This document shows positions 8,896-17,953 of a stretch of 49,836 nucleotides of DNA, piece after piece. Location: the NCBI GenBank assembly GCA_902761035.1, contig CACWIW010000009.1:1-49836 (forward strand), written 5' to 3'. The position numbers were made by a program, and so were the translations under genes. The DNA comes from an uncultured bacterium. Lineage in GTDB: Bacteria > Verrucomicrobiota > Kiritimatiellia > RFP12 > UBA1067. Below the pieces are notes generated by a model. The model ran no database searches, had not been told where the DNA came from, and saw only the letters and a program-made list of their open reading frames with translations. Positions within the stretch are counted from its first letter, which is position 1. The number at the start of each line of letters is the position of its first letter.

Positions 8896-9003
8896 TATTT
8901 GCTTTCGCTACTGGGAGTTTCGGAGGCTTGGAGAATGGGAGAATTTTAAAATATTCTCCTTAACTCCGAGACTCCTAATCTCCCAGCAGCGAAAGCAATC
9001 ATC
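8896..9003. repeat. ~108-bp palindromic repeat, copy 1
   Basis: Nearly identical to 12735-12843. The arms start GCTTTCGCT and end AGCGAAAGC (8901-8996), followed inward by CTGGGAG/CTCCCAG, so the element can fold into one long imperfect hairpin around an AT-rich centre. It fills the gap between the isomerase-like gene and the GH43-GH78 gene. It could be a small non-autonomous mobile element that also terminates transcription. Confidence 0.8.
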
Positions 9004-9047
9004 ACGGCTATCCTCGTTTACATTCGCGTAGACACTGAGGTGTGCGA

Positions 9048-10646
9048 TCACGACTCGTAGACGACCTTGTAGCCGATCTTCTTCGCGAACGCCTCGACGC
9101 CCTTCTTGAAGTCGCCGAGGAACGTGACGCGGTGCCAGCCGAACTTGTTCCACTGGAGGTACGCCTTCTCGAAGTCGCCCGTCACCTCCACCACCATCTT
9201 CGTGCGGCAGCCGCGGTCGTCGGGGTCGTTCGAGAACGAACGGCCGGTCTGCAGCGCCACAAGGCGCTTGCCGATGTCGAACTGCACGGACGTGACGGGA
9301 TAGTTCCGGGGCGCGAGGGCGCGCACGGACGCCCCTTCGCGGTCCGCGCAGTGCGTCTCGATCTCGAACGGCGACGCCTCGCTCTCCACGCCCAGCAGCT
9401 TGCGCGTGGAGACGCAGTGCGCAAACAGCATCGCGCGCCGGGAGCTGTCGATGGCGGGATCGGAGATGTAGCCCATGCGCCCCTTCGTCATCGCGTTGAA
9501 CACGATCATCACGACGGTGGAGCGCACGTCGTTCTCGCACGTGCCGAAGAGGCCGACGTCCTGCAGCTCCATGAAGCCGAGGCACGGATAGGCCTTGAGC
9601 TTGCCATTGTAGCATCCGCCGAGGCAGTTGATCGTGATGGACACCGCGCCGCGGTCCTTGAGCACCTGCTTCATCGCGAAGAACATCTTCGCGCAGCCGA
9701 GGAGCGTCGCGTCCGTGACGCCGCCGATCTTGCGCGCCGTGCGCTTCCACTCGTCCACTTTCGGCTGCGCGACGGCGTCCGGAATCTTCTCCCACGCGGC
9801 GTTCAGCTCGGCGAACTTCAAATCCTCCACGACGATGCCGAAGTCCTTGAGGATCTTCGCCTTCTGCGCGGCCGGGAAGCCTTCCACGGAAAGGATCTTC
9901 TTGCCCTTCACGGCGGCGAGCGTCTCTTCCGGCGTCAGACAGTCGAGCGGCCCCTCCACGGGCTTGACGCCGCTCTCCGGCGGCGTGTGGGAGAGACGGT
10001 AGTCCGTCGCGGCCTTGACGAAGTCGTCCGCCGTGCCGTCCTTCAGCTTCTCGAACGCGCGCGCCGCGCCGATGGTGTCGTTGAAGTCGAGCGAGCTCAT
10101 GAAGGCGTAGTTCGGCCACTTGCGCTCGATCAGCGTCGAGTTGTCCACGTCCCATCCGCCGATGCCGGAGTACGGGAAGCTGCAGAAGAGGAGCGGCTTG
10201 AACGTCCGCGCGATCGGCGAGATGCAGCTTACCCAGTTGTTCAGCTGGATCACGAGGTAGCCCTTCACGTCGCCGGCGGCGTTGTCCTCGGCGACGATCT
10301 TCTTCGCGGTGGGTATGTCGCTCGCCATGCCCGGGACGAATGCGACGCCCTTCACGGCGGCGTTGAGGGCGTCCGTCACGTTTTTCATCACGGGACGGAA
10401 GTCGAAGCCGATGTGGGGCCAGGTCTTGCGCTTCTGCACCTCGTCGAAGGCGGCGAAAACAAGGCGTACCTTCACGGCGCCCGTCTTGTCGGGAATCGCC
10501 CCGGCGGGCGTGGGCGCGAGAAGCGCGGCCAGGAAGTCCTTGAACTCGGCCTTCGCGGCAAAACCGCCCATTGCGGCGGCGGCGAAGAGACTGTGGATGA
10601 AGTCACGGCGGGCGCAGCCCACGCAAGTTGTCGTTGCTTTTCTCAT
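9048..10646 (-). CDS. Tat-exported protein resembling L-fucose/arabinose isomerases
   Basis: About 532 residues. The start MRKATTTC is preferred because AAGGA lies 7 nt upstream; an ATG six codons earlier has no such site. The N-terminus CARRDFIHSLFAAAAMGGFAAKA is a twin-arginine signal, implying export of a folded protein. The body has alternating alpha/beta segments (VRLVFAAFD, GYLVIQLNNW, LLFCSFPY) and a C-terminal half with INCLGGCYNG, CLGFMELQD and GLFGTCENDVRST. This is like the metal-site region of fucose/arabinose isomerase-fold proteins. Membership is my reading, not proven; a periplasmic member would be unusual. It lies between two carbohydrate-related genes, which fits sugar handling. 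Confidence 0.5.
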   Translation of the reverse strand: MRKATTTCVGCARRDFIHSLFAAAAMGGFAAKAEFKDFLAALLAPTPAGAIPDKTGAVKVRLVFAAFDEVQKRKTWPHIGFDFRPVMKNVTDALNAAVKGVAFVPGMASDIPTAKKIVAEDNAAGDVKGYLVIQLNNWVSCISPIARTFKPLLFCSFPYSGIGGWDVDNSTLIERKWPNYAFMSSLDFNDTIGAARAFEKLKDGTADDFVKAATDYRLSHTPPESGVKPVEGPLDCLTPEETLAAVKGKKILSVEGFPAAQKAKILKDFGIVVEDLKFAELNAAWEKIPDAVAQPKVDEWKRTARKIGGVTDATLLGCAKMFFAMKQVLKDRGAVSITINCLGGCYNGKLKAYPCLGFMELQDVGLFGTCENDVRSTVVMIVFNAMTKGRMGYISDPAIDSSRRAMLFAHCVSTRKLLGVESEASPFEIETHCADREGASVRALAPRNYPVTSVQFDIGKRLVALQTGRSFSNDPDDRGCRTKMVVEVTGDFEKAYLQWNKFGWHRVTFLGDFKKGVEAFAKKIGYKVVYES

Positions 10647-10689
10647 TGCAGGTTCCTTGTTCATTTTTTCATTTTACTTTTCTTTGTTC

Positions 10690-12702
10690 TTAGGGATTGA
10701 CGCCCATTTCCTTGAATTCCGCAGCAGCGTTCAGGAAGTGCGCCGTGAGCCAGAAAACCGTCCAGCGCTCGGCGTACCCGCCGCGCAGTCTGTACACGTC
10801 GCTCATGTCGCCGCGCTGTCCGAAATTCGTGTGCTGAATCTGCTCGCCAAGCGAGCCGGAGTCATCGGTCAGTTGGAAGCAAGAGCGGTACATCACGGCC
10901 GCGAGCTTCTTTAGCCTGTCATCTTTTAGGTATTCACCCATCCGCCAGATTTCCGGCGTAGCCAACACGCCGAATGCGTCAAGGTGCTGGTTCTGCGCGG
11001 AGACGACCGTCCACCCCGTCGATTTGAACGCATGGTCGCTGAGGCGACCGGGCGGATACGTCGCGTCCCACACCATCGTATAGGTGAGCATCATGTTCAT
11101 CGCGTGCTGCGCGAGACGGGCGTATTTCTTTTCCTCGGCACTGGGAGATTGGATGTCTTGCCCGTTATCGGCTCGGCGGGGACGCCTCGCCCTACCGTTG
11201 ATCGCGTTCCACAGGAGTGCGGCGTAACCCTGGAAAGCCGCGTACGCGCCCTCCTTGTCCTCGCACCGCGCGTCGAGCGTGCCGCCCCAATAGACGCCAT
11301 CATAGCCGAAGTACCGCCGCTCGAACACGGCGGCCAGCTTCTTCGCCGCCGCAAGATGTTCCTTCTTCCCGAATATCTCCGATCCCGCGACAAGCGGCGC
11401 AACGAGGAATCCGGCGTTCGTCGATTTCGGCTCCTGCCAGTTTGGCTTGAGGATGCTCGCCGCAATCGCGTCGAGCGCCTTCTCAGCGAACGCGCGCCAC
11501 TTCGCAGAATTGAGCCGCCCGTCGGATTTCTCCGCGAAACGAATCGCCTTGACGATGCAGTTGAGGGCCTGTCCGCACGAGACGGGATCGCCGCCAGACG
11601 TCTTGCCGGTGTCCAGGTTGTAGCGCACGCAGAAGAGTCCGTCCGACGGACGTATCGTCGCGCCGAACATATCGCTGATGAAGTCGAGCGAATTCTGCGC
11701 CTTAACCCAGTCGCCCTTGTCAATGTCCAGCACCGGTAGCGCGTAGCCGCACGTCGCCGCACAGCCGCACCAGCCAAGGACGATCTCGCGCCGCCTGTGC
11801 GCGCGGTCGTAAACGTCTGTCATGCCGATTCCGCAGTCGTACATGTTGAAGCCGGACGCCCCCCGCTCCTCCATCCAGCGCGTAATCGCATAGTCGCGCT
11901 TTACGCGGAAGATGCGCTCGAACGGCTCGTAGCAGTCCGTGCGGTACGGCTTGAAGAGGTCGAGCGATACGTCCATAGCCTGCTCGAACCCAAAAGCGTC
12001 CTGCGTTGCCTTGCCCGTCTGAATCCAGAACGTCTTCTCGACGACCTGCCCCGGACGCAGCGTGACGTACGTCTCGTCGTACTTCATCGCCGCGCCCTGC
12101 CGTGCCTTCGCGACGGAGCGGCGGCGGTTGTAGCCGATGGGGCCGGAGAGCATCACGATGTCCGTGCCGCCATCCGCCACCTCCACGCCAATGCTCCACC
12201 ACAGGTCTTCGCGCACCGCACCGCGTATGGGCGACGGCAGCGTATGTATCGCAACGAACTCGCCACCGTTTGCATTCTCCAGCAGCACGAACGGCATCGG
12301 CAGCCGATGCTCCTCAAAGATCGCGAACTCGCCCTTGTCGCCCGCGAACACGGGAACGCGTCCGTCGGTGCGGCCCTTGTTGGACGGATTCCCGTACATC
12401 AGGATTCCCGGCATGAAAGGCTTGAGCTGTTTCGAATCGCCCTTGACGCGGCACCTGACGGACAGCGTCACCTTCTCAAGCGGTTCCTTGCCGTTCCACG
12501 TCCAGCGGCGGACGACCTTCACGAGGCCGTCGCGCACCTCCGTCGAGGAATCACGTATCTCAAGCCCAGGCACATCGCTTTTCCATTCGGCAACCCAGCC
12601 GTCCTTCCAGCCGAAACCCGTTTCGACCGGCAACATCGCCGCCATTCCGAACTTTGCCGCAATGACAGTAGCAGCCGCAAAAACAACTACACGTTTCCTC
12701 AT
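10690..12702 (-). CDS. Large secreted protein of unknown function
   Basis: 670 residues with a signal peptide (MRKRVVVFAAATVIAAKFGMA). The N-terminal half is beta-rich (TEVRDGLVKVVRRWTWNG, FAIFEEHRLPMPFVLLEN). The C-terminal half, from ~280, has repeated helix pairs with conserved Trp, Tyr and Gly residues (GWCGCAATCGYALPVL, DGVYWGGTLDARCED, SAQNQHLDAFGVLATPEIW). This suggests an (alpha/alpha) toroid like those of glycoside hydrolases or lyases, but I cannot name a family. Residues ~502-511 (NGRARRPRRA) are encoded by an interspersed palindromic repeat that entered in frame. AGGAG precedes the start. A 108-bp palindrome separates it from the upstream gene. Confidence 0.7.
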   Translation of the reverse strand: MRKRVVVFAAATVIAAKFGMAAMLPVETGFGWKDGWVAEWKSDVPGLEIRDSSTEVRDGLVKVVRRWTWNGKEPLEKVTLSVRCRVKGDSKQLKPFMPGILMYGNPSNKGRTDGRVPVFAGDKGEFAIFEEHRLPMPFVLLENANGGEFVAIHTLPSPIRGAVREDLWWSIGVEVADGGTDIVMLSGPIGYNRRRSVAKARQGAAMKYDETYVTLRPGQVVEKTFWIQTGKATQDAFGFEQAMDVSLDLFKPYRTDCYEPFERIFRVKRDYAITRWMEERGASGFNMYDCGIGMTDVYDRAHRRREIVLGWCGCAATCGYALPVLDIDKGDWVKAQNSLDFISDMFGATIRPSDGLFCVRYNLDTGKTSGGDPVSCGQALNCIVKAIRFAEKSDGRLNSAKWRAFAEKALDAIAASILKPNWQEPKSTNAGFLVAPLVAGSEIFGKKEHLAAAKKLAAVFERRYFGYDGVYWGGTLDARCEDKEGAYAAFQGYAALLWNAINGRARRPRRADNGQDIQSPSAEEKKYARLAQHAMNMMLTYTMVWDATYPPGRLSDHAFKSTGWTVVSAQNQHLDAFGVLATPEIWRMGEYLKDDRLKKLAAVMYRSCFQLTDDSGSLGEQIQHTNFGQRGDMSDVYRLRGGYAERWTVFWLTAHFLNAAAEFKEMGVNP
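11170..11196. repeat. In-frame GTAGGG palindrome inside a coding region
   Basis: GGCTCGGCGGGGACGCCTCG followed by CCCTACC: the same type of unit as at 49562-49587 and related to those at 1146-1232 and 23384-23438. Read on the minus strand it begins GGTAGGGCGAGGCG. It adds an Arg/Pro-rich stretch to the secreted protein without breaking its frame. Confidence 0.7.
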
Positions 12703-12734
12703 ATTCTCTCCTATGACTTTTCTGTATCCTTTCT

Positions 12735-12843
12735 TATTTGCTTTCGCTACTGGGAGTTTCGGAGGCTTGGAGGATGGGAGAATTTGTAAAATATTCTCCT
12801 TAACTCCGAGACTCCCAATCTCCCAATAGCGAAAGCAATCATC
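12735..12843. repeat. ~108-bp palindromic repeat, copy 2
   Basis: Arms GCTTTCGCT..AGCGAAAGC at 12740-12836. It differs from copy 1 at only a few positions and by one inserted base. It begins ~10 nt after the stop of the HzsA-related gene and ends ~30 nt before the start of the next gene, the same placement as copy 1. Confidence 0.8.
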
Positions 12844-12853
12844 AATGTGTTCC

Positions 12854-15800
12854 TCATTTATTCGTGCTAGCTACGTTGTCCAAATACTGCCCGCCCAGAG
12901 AGAGAACCTTGACTGCTGGCGGGATGATATCCGGCTCGGACGTGCGCAGGTTCCCTTCGCGCACGCGGATCTCGCTCACGCCCACGGGCGGCGACGTGAG
13001 GACGAGATCGTTCGCCCCCGTCTTCTCGACGACGGGCGCCCCCAGCAGGTCACGGCCCGAAATCCGCACCGGGCCATTCCGCGTGTCGATGAGAAGCGCA
13101 CTCCCGGGCGCCCACGTGACCATCCCCGCGAGCGCCGCATGCGCCGCCGACAGATTCTCGCCGAAGAAGCCCAGCTTCGCCTCGCCTGCCACGTGGATGG
13201 ACGCGCTCCGGCCCACCGCGCCCGCATCCTTCACCAGCAGACAGCCCCCTTCGACGCGCGTCGCGCCCGTGTACGTATTCGTCCCCAGAAGAACAAGCGT
13301 GCCGTATCCCGCCTTCGTGAGACCGCCCCCACGCGACGCCGAATCCTCCGCGAGCACGCCCGGCAACTCAGCCCATGCGTCAAGCCCCACCTCGATGCGC
13401 GCGCCTCCGGACTGAATCCGCGTCGTGATCGTCGGCGCGATGAATGGAACGCACCGCCGCATCCCCTCGTACGTCGCCAACGTGCCGCCGTTGAAATTGA
13501 CGGTCGCGCCCACCGCGCCCTTGACCGTGACGTCGCCGAGCACAAGGCGTCCGTCGCCCTCAAGCGTCACACTGCAGTTCCGGCAGGACGCGGCACGTCC
13601 CATTGAGAGATGCGGCGTCGAAAAGTAACCCGTTCCCCCCACGCGAAGATGTCCTTCGCCCTCTTCGCCCACATACACACACGTCTGCGGATTGAGCATG
13701 TGGAACGAACCTCCCGTCTGGTTGTACCAGCCGACGTCGCCCGGATAGCGTCCCAGCGCGGCAAAATTGTTCATCCGCACCTCGCCGCCCGTCTGGTTGA
13801 CGATGCCCTGGCAGCTCTCGTGCGGAGCGTTCTCCAATTTCGGATAGCAGCCAATCTGCATCATGCTCCGGTTCGTCGTGAGGTCCAGGACGCCGCCCGC
13901 GATCTCAAACACCTCCGGACGTCCCGCGCGGCCGTCCAGCAGAAGACAGTTGCGCAGCATGGGAGGCGGACGGTTCGTACGAAGTTCGGCATTGCCCACC
14001 CGCACGGACGCGTTCGTGCTCCAGGCGTAGGCCGCGTCGCCGTCCGGTTCGCCGTCCGTGCGGAAACGCGCACGCCGCAGCAGACCACGGTTCCACAGGG
14101 CGTAGTCGTCCGGCGTCCAGTCCGCCCGCTCGTCATACGCCCCGCAAAACGGCACGCCAAGATCCACCCAGCACGCCAGCGTGCGCAGCTCGGTATCCGT
14201 GAGGCCGGGGGCATGCCCTTTGTCGAGTTTTTCCGTGAAGAGACGGCTCTTACGCGAACCGCGCCAGTTCGGCGGCACGAGTGAGGCCGTACTCCCATTG
14301 TCGATCCAGTTGAGCATCGGATGCGCGCAGTCGCCCACCCAGGCGTTTTCCCACCACCTGGCGTTTCCGCCGTATTTCTTCGCGAGCGCCTTGTCGTCCA
14401 GACGCGCATGCGTGAGGCTAAGGTAGGACCGCGTCCACCAGCGCTTCGCCTGCGCATCGCGCACGCAGACGGACGTGAGGTCGGGGATCTTGTCGTTCAT
14501 CGGGTTGTGGCAGCGCACGCAGCGGCGGTCGAGGATCGGCTGCACCTCGCGCGGGAAGCTGAAACCGTCCTTTGCGGGCGGCAGCGTGGCGCGGGCGAGC
14601 GCGTGATGCTCCATGCGGTAGTCGGGCGCGTCGTTGAGCGACTCGTGGCAACCCACGCAGCTCGCCACCTCGCCGGGCTGCAACACGGTCCAGCTGCGCA
14701 TCGTCTGCACCATGCGCCCCTTCTCGTCCAGAAGCTGCAAATAGAACGGCGTGCGCGCGGGCAGGTTCACCGCCACCGAGCCATCCTCCGCCACGGGCAC
14801 TTCGCCGAGCACCTTCTTCACTAGCCATGTGCTGTTGCCGAGTCCGGGCGGCGTGGCGTTCATCGCGAATCCGCCCGGACCGCGCACCACGCTGCGGCCG
14901 ACGCCGGCGGGACGGTACGAGAACGACACTACGCGCATCGACTTGACCGTGCCGCGCGCAACGCCCTTCATCGACTCGCCGCGATAGACGTCGGCGATGG
15001 TGATCGTGCCGGTCTTGAGCGATTCGTCTGGACGCACCGAACTGCGGGCCGGAAGTTTGCGCGCGCGTACGGGGACGGGACGCCCGCACGAGATTTTTCC
15101 GTCCTGCGCCACCAGCACTTCGCGCGCACCGTTCACATCGGTCCACACGAGACCGAAGTCGCGGTCAGATGACACGCCCTTCGTGCGCCGCAGGTGCGTG
15201 GCCACCACGCTCTCCTCGTTGACCGGATACGGGAAGCAGTAGATCGCGCCCTGCTGTCCGAAATTGCCATCGCGCTTCACGAACTGGGCGCGGCGGAGCG
15301 GCGCCAGTTCCCAGCAGCCGGCAGTCTCCTCGCGCCCTTCGCGCGGATCGAACCGCATGAGCTCGCCCGGTTCCCACGAGTGGTGTCCTGTGCCGAGCGC
15401 GAAGAAGAGCGGACTGCCCGGCGCCATGCGCGCCTGCAGGATGCAGTTCGGGAAATAGGAGTTGCCGCCGTAGAGCGCGCGCTGGTAGGTGCCGTCGGGA
15501 TTCATCGAGAAGACCGGCTGCGTGTAGATCTGGCCGCGGTCGTTGTACTCCCAGCGCATGTAGAGCACGCGCCCATCGTCCGCGAGTGTGGGGAAGTAGT
15601 TGTTCACCTGGTCGTAGGTGATGCGCGTGATCTTGGAACCGTCCGCCTCGCAGCGGTAGAGGTTGAACACTTCGTTCCACCAGCAGTCCACAATCTGCCC
15701 GCAGCGCGTGGAGTTGAAGAGGATGCGTCCGTCCGGCAGGAAACAGCCCTCGATGTCGGCCGCGCCGAGTCCGAACGTGAGTTGCCTGACCTCGCGCGTC

Positions 15801-16270
15801 GCGAGGTCCATCGCGTAGAGGTGGAAGTCGTCACCCCTATCGCTCGCCTTGAACGAAAACAGCAGGCGCTTCCCGTCAGGCGAGACGTCCACGTCGCGGT
15901 AGCAGCCCTCCTTCGAGGAGAGGGGCGTCGTCTCCTTCCAGAGTCCGTCCGGCTGGTATTCGGCAAGGCAGAGCGACGACCCGATCGCGCGGTACGAGCA
16001 CTGCTCGAAGGCGTCGGAAAGTTCGGAGAGGTGCAGGAACGTGCTGCGGTGTCCCAGCACGTAGTGTCGGCAATACACCCACGTCTTCGACATCGCCGCC
16101 ACCGGTCTCAGGCGTTCCGCGCGGCGTGCGAGCTTTTCGGCCCGCCAGGCGGCATACGTCATGTTGGTCGGGATCGGGCCGTCCTGCGCAATCCAAACGG
16201 CCTCCATTTCATCCACCGCGTATGCGCCAAGCGCAAGTGCGGAAAAAGCAAGTAGCGACATCATCTTCAT
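12854..16270 (-). CDS. HzsA-related di-heme protein with autotransporter-type repeats
   Basis: 1138 residues with a signal peptide (MKMMSLLAFSALALGAYA). Residues ~100-450 carry PD40/WD40-like blades (DVSPDGKRLLFSFKAS, FLPDGRILFNSTRCG). Two c-type heme motifs follow: CVGCHES near 538 and CVRCHNP near 583. This order (propeller, then CxxCH cytochrome) is that of proteins related to the hydrazine synthase alpha subunit, widespread in PVC bacteria outside anammox; hydrazine synthesis is not implied. From ~760 there are beta-strand repeats (NQTGGEVRMNN, YNQTGGSFHMLN, TVNFNGGTLAT) and one classic autotransporter-associated motif, GYGTLVLLGTNTYTGATRVE, near 985-1005. No outer-membrane barrel or PEP-CTERM sorting tail follows, so how it is surface-attached is unclear. 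Likely extracellular or periplasmic. Confidence 0.78.
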   Translation of the reverse strand: MKMMSLLAFSALALGAYAVDEMEAVWIAQDGPIPTNMTYAAWRAEKLARRAERLRPVAAMSKTWVYCRHYVLGHRSTFLHLSELSDAFEQCSYRAIGSSLCLAEYQPDGLWKETTPLSSKEGCYRDVDVSPDGKRLLFSFKASDRGDDFHLYAMDLATREVRQLTFGLGAADIEGCFLPDGRILFNSTRCGQIVDCWWNEVFNLYRCEADGSKITRITYDQVNNYFPTLADDGRVLYMRWEYNDRGQIYTQPVFSMNPDGTYQRALYGGNSYFPNCILQARMAPGSPLFFALGTGHHSWEPGELMRFDPREGREETAGCWELAPLRRAQFVKRDGNFGQQGAIYCFPYPVNEESVVATHLRRTKGVSSDRDFGLVWTDVNGAREVLVAQDGKISCGRPVPVRARKLPARSSVRPDESLKTGTITIADVYRGESMKGVARGTVKSMRVVSFSYRPAGVGRSVVRGPGGFAMNATPPGLGNSTWLVKKVLGEVPVAEDGSVAVNLPARTPFYLQLLDEKGRMVQTMRSWTVLQPGEVASCVGCHESLNDAPDYRMEHHALARATLPPAKDGFSFPREVQPILDRRCVRCHNPMNDKIPDLTSVCVRDAQAKRWWTRSYLSLTHARLDDKALAKKYGGNARWWENAWVGDCAHPMLNWIDNGSTASLVPPNWRGSRKSRLFTEKLDKGHAPGLTDTELRTLACWVDLGVPFCGAYDERADWTPDDYALWNRGLLRRARFRTDGEPDGDAAYAWSTNASVRVGNAELRTNRPPPMLRNCLLLDGRAGRPEVFEIAGGVLDLTTNRSMMQIGCYPKLENAPHESCQGIVNQTGGEVRMNNFAALGRYPGDVGWYNQTGGSFHMLNPQTCVYVGEEGEGHLRVGGTGYFSTPHLSMGRAASCRNCSVTLEGDGRLVLGDVTVKGAVGATVNFNGGTLATYEGMRRCVPFIAPTITTRIQSGGARIEVGLDAWAELPGVLAEDSASRGGGLTKAGYGTLVLLGTNTYTGATRVEGGCLLVKDAGAVGRSASIHVAGEAKLGFFGENLSAAHAALAGMVTWAPGSALLIDTRNGPVRISGRDLLGAPVVEKTGANDLVLTSPPVGVSEIRVREGNLRTSEPDIIPPAVKVLSLGGQYLDNVASTNK

Positions 16271-16288
16271 AAGGCCATTGCCCTTTCC

Positions 16289-17506
16289 TCAATCACAACA
16301 CCCGTCAAGCAGGAATTTGTAGATCGGTTCGTGAATGATGCCGTTCCTTGAGAAATCCACCTCGTCCATTGACAGGACGTACTTGGGGTAATTGTCGGCA
16401 ATAGTCTCCAACACGGAAAATTCCCTATCGCGCACATCCTGCGTCGGCATCAGATACGCGACTTGGACGTATATCTTGCGTCCAGCGCGCTCAGCGACGA
16501 AATCCACTTCCCTCCCACCGACAAGGCCTACCGTCACGTCGTAGCCGCGACGCACCAGGTCAACCGCGACGATGTTTTCGAGAATCTGGTCGATGCAGGC
16601 CTCGTTGTTTCCGAACAGCGCCTCGCGAAACCCATGGTCCGCAAGATACACCTTCTCCTGCGACGACAACAGCTGCTTGCCCACAAGGTCGTTGCGCTTG
16701 AGCGTAATGGCAAGACACGCTTCATTCGCGTACTTGAGGTAATTGTACAGCGTCTCCAGCGACACGCTGCGGTTCTCGTGCCTGAGGAATTTCACGATGG
16801 ACTGCGCGGAAAACAAATGCCCGACCTCCATGATCAAGTAGGACAGAATCCGCTCCAACATGTCAACGTCCCTGACCTTGTGTCGCTTCGCAATGTCCTT
16901 CAACAACACGGAGTTGAAAACGTCAGTCACGTACGCCCGATACACCTCTCCAGATATTCCCGCGTCGTGTACAAAGGGCAACCCTCCCTCCCGCACGTAT
17001 TTCCTGAACGCATCGCGCATCGTGATCGCCGCATCGGACGCCTGATAACACGGAAGGGCCTCGGAGAACGACAAGGGATAGACGTGAATCTCGACATACC
17101 GCCCGGAAAGATATGTGGCAAGCTCTCCCGACAGCAACTTCGCGTTCGACCCCGTAAGATACACATCTACCTTGAAATCCACGGAAACGGCGTTTATCAG
17201 CGTCTCCCACCCTTCAACCTCCTGTATCTCATCGAAAAGCAAGTAAAGCGTTCGTTGCGGATTTTTCGCGGCCTTCTCCTTGATGAACGTGTAGATGCCA
17301 TCGACGTTCTTTGCAAACGGCAACATCCGCGACTCAAAGTTCACTTCGACAATCTGATTCTCGGCCACGCCTCTTTCAAGAAGAAGATCCCTAACAAACC
17401 CCATGATAAAGGATTTGCCAGAACGCCTAATGCCGACAAGAACCTTAATTATCGACTTATCGACAAATGGCTCAATTTTTCTGATATAGAACGGTCTTTC
17501 AATCAT
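16289..17506 (-). CDS. AAA_14 / DUF4143 ATPase
   Basis: About 405 residues. Walker A GIRRSGKS near residue 26, Walker B LYLLFDEIQ near 90, sensor YLTGSNAKLLSGE, then the DUF4143 C-terminal domain, which has a PD-(D/E)XK-like core (VGGREVDFVAERAGRKIYVQVAY). These are common accessory-genome ATPases of unproven role, with frequent expansion in gut bacteria. ATG at 17506 is preferred over the preceding in-frame GTG because it sits better after GGAAG. The gene has its own promoter core at 17530-17541 and ends 19 nt before the HzsA-related gene starts. Confidence 0.88.
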   Translation of the reverse strand: MIERPFYIRKIEPFVDKSIIKVLVGIRRSGKSFIMGFVRDLLLERGVAENQIVEVNFESRMLPFAKNVDGIYTFIKEKAAKNPQRTLYLLFDEIQEVEGWETLINAVSVDFKVDVYLTGSNAKLLSGELATYLSGRYVEIHVYPLSFSEALPCYQASDAAITMRDAFRKYVREGGLPFVHDAGISGEVYRAYVTDVFNSVLLKDIAKRHKVRDVDMLERILSYLIMEVGHLFSAQSIVKFLRHENRSVSLETLYNYLKYANEACLAITLKRNDLVGKQLLSSQEKVYLADHGFREALFGNNEACIDQILENIVAVDLVRRGYDVTVGLVGGREVDFVAERAGRKIYVQVAYLMPTQDVRDREFSVLETIADNYPKYVLSMDEVDFSRNGIIHEPIYKFLLDGCCD

Positions 17507-17529
17507 CACAATTCTTCCAGCGCGGCGTT

Positions 17530-17541
17530 AGTATATCATAC
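17530..17541 (-). promoter_or_regulatory. Extended -10 element of the DUF4143 ATPase gene
   Basis: Minus strand GTATGATATACT, 23 nt before the ATG. Confidence 0.55.
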
Positions 17542-17583
17542 GCCATACCGAAAAGCAACATGGAAAGCGACCCTTCTTTTCGC

Positions 17584-17738
17584 CATAACGAAATAATCGG
17601 ATTCGTGTGCCAACGGTGTGAGAACACCACGCACAAGTGCGCATTGAGCAAAATTTTCTTAATATAACGTGCAATATATTATCAAACAAATGATGTCAAC
17701 GAGCTGCGGCAAGCCACTAACCGCACATGACCTATCCC
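17584..17738. other. AT-rich gap, possible sigma70-type promoter
   Basis: No gene is visible. On the minus strand TTGACA (about 17694-17699) is followed by AT-rich TGATAATATATTG, which could be a second, distant promoter for the DUF4143 ATPase gene. Confidence 0.3.
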
Positions 17739-17915
17739 TTATTTTCGTCGGCCCGTGGAAGTTCGCCCGGTTTGAGCCGAACGTCCTGTGGCGAGGTCGC
17801 CGAAGAAGCGACCCAGCAAGGTGAAGAACGAAACAATCACGCTCCGCCAGGTGAGGCGGCGCGGACGTGCGCGCGGGCGCGGAAAGATACTCCAAGGTGA
17901 ACGGGCCATGGCCAT
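17739..17915 (-). CDS. Possible small basic protein (58 aa)
   Basis: Open frame MAMARSPWSIFPRPRARP.., ending in TGRRK, with a hydrophobic middle (SVIVSFFTLLGRFFGDL). Arg and Pro are abundant. A promoter core (TTGTGGTATACT) abuts the first ATG and there is no Shine-Dalgarno, so any transcript would be leaderless from the first or second ATG (17909). It could equally be a chance frame in GC-rich DNA downstream of the MBL gene. Confidence 0.3.
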   Translation of the reverse strand: MAMARSPWSIFPRPRARPRRLTWRSVIVSFFTLLGRFFGDLATGRSAQTGRTSTGRRK

Positions 17916-17927
17916 AGTATACCACAA
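17916..17927 (-). promoter_or_regulatory. Extended -10 element abutting a small ORF
   Basis: Minus strand TTGTGGTATACT, directly before ATGGCCATGG. A leaderless start is implied if it is used. Confidence 0.45.
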
Positions 17928-17953
17928 TTCTGCCGTGTGGCACCCCGGCGAAA

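Noticed and set aside
9042-10700. 552-codon plus-strand frame antisense to the isomerase-like gene
   Set aside because: Antisense shadow with extreme Arg/Leu/Glu content and no recognisable domain.
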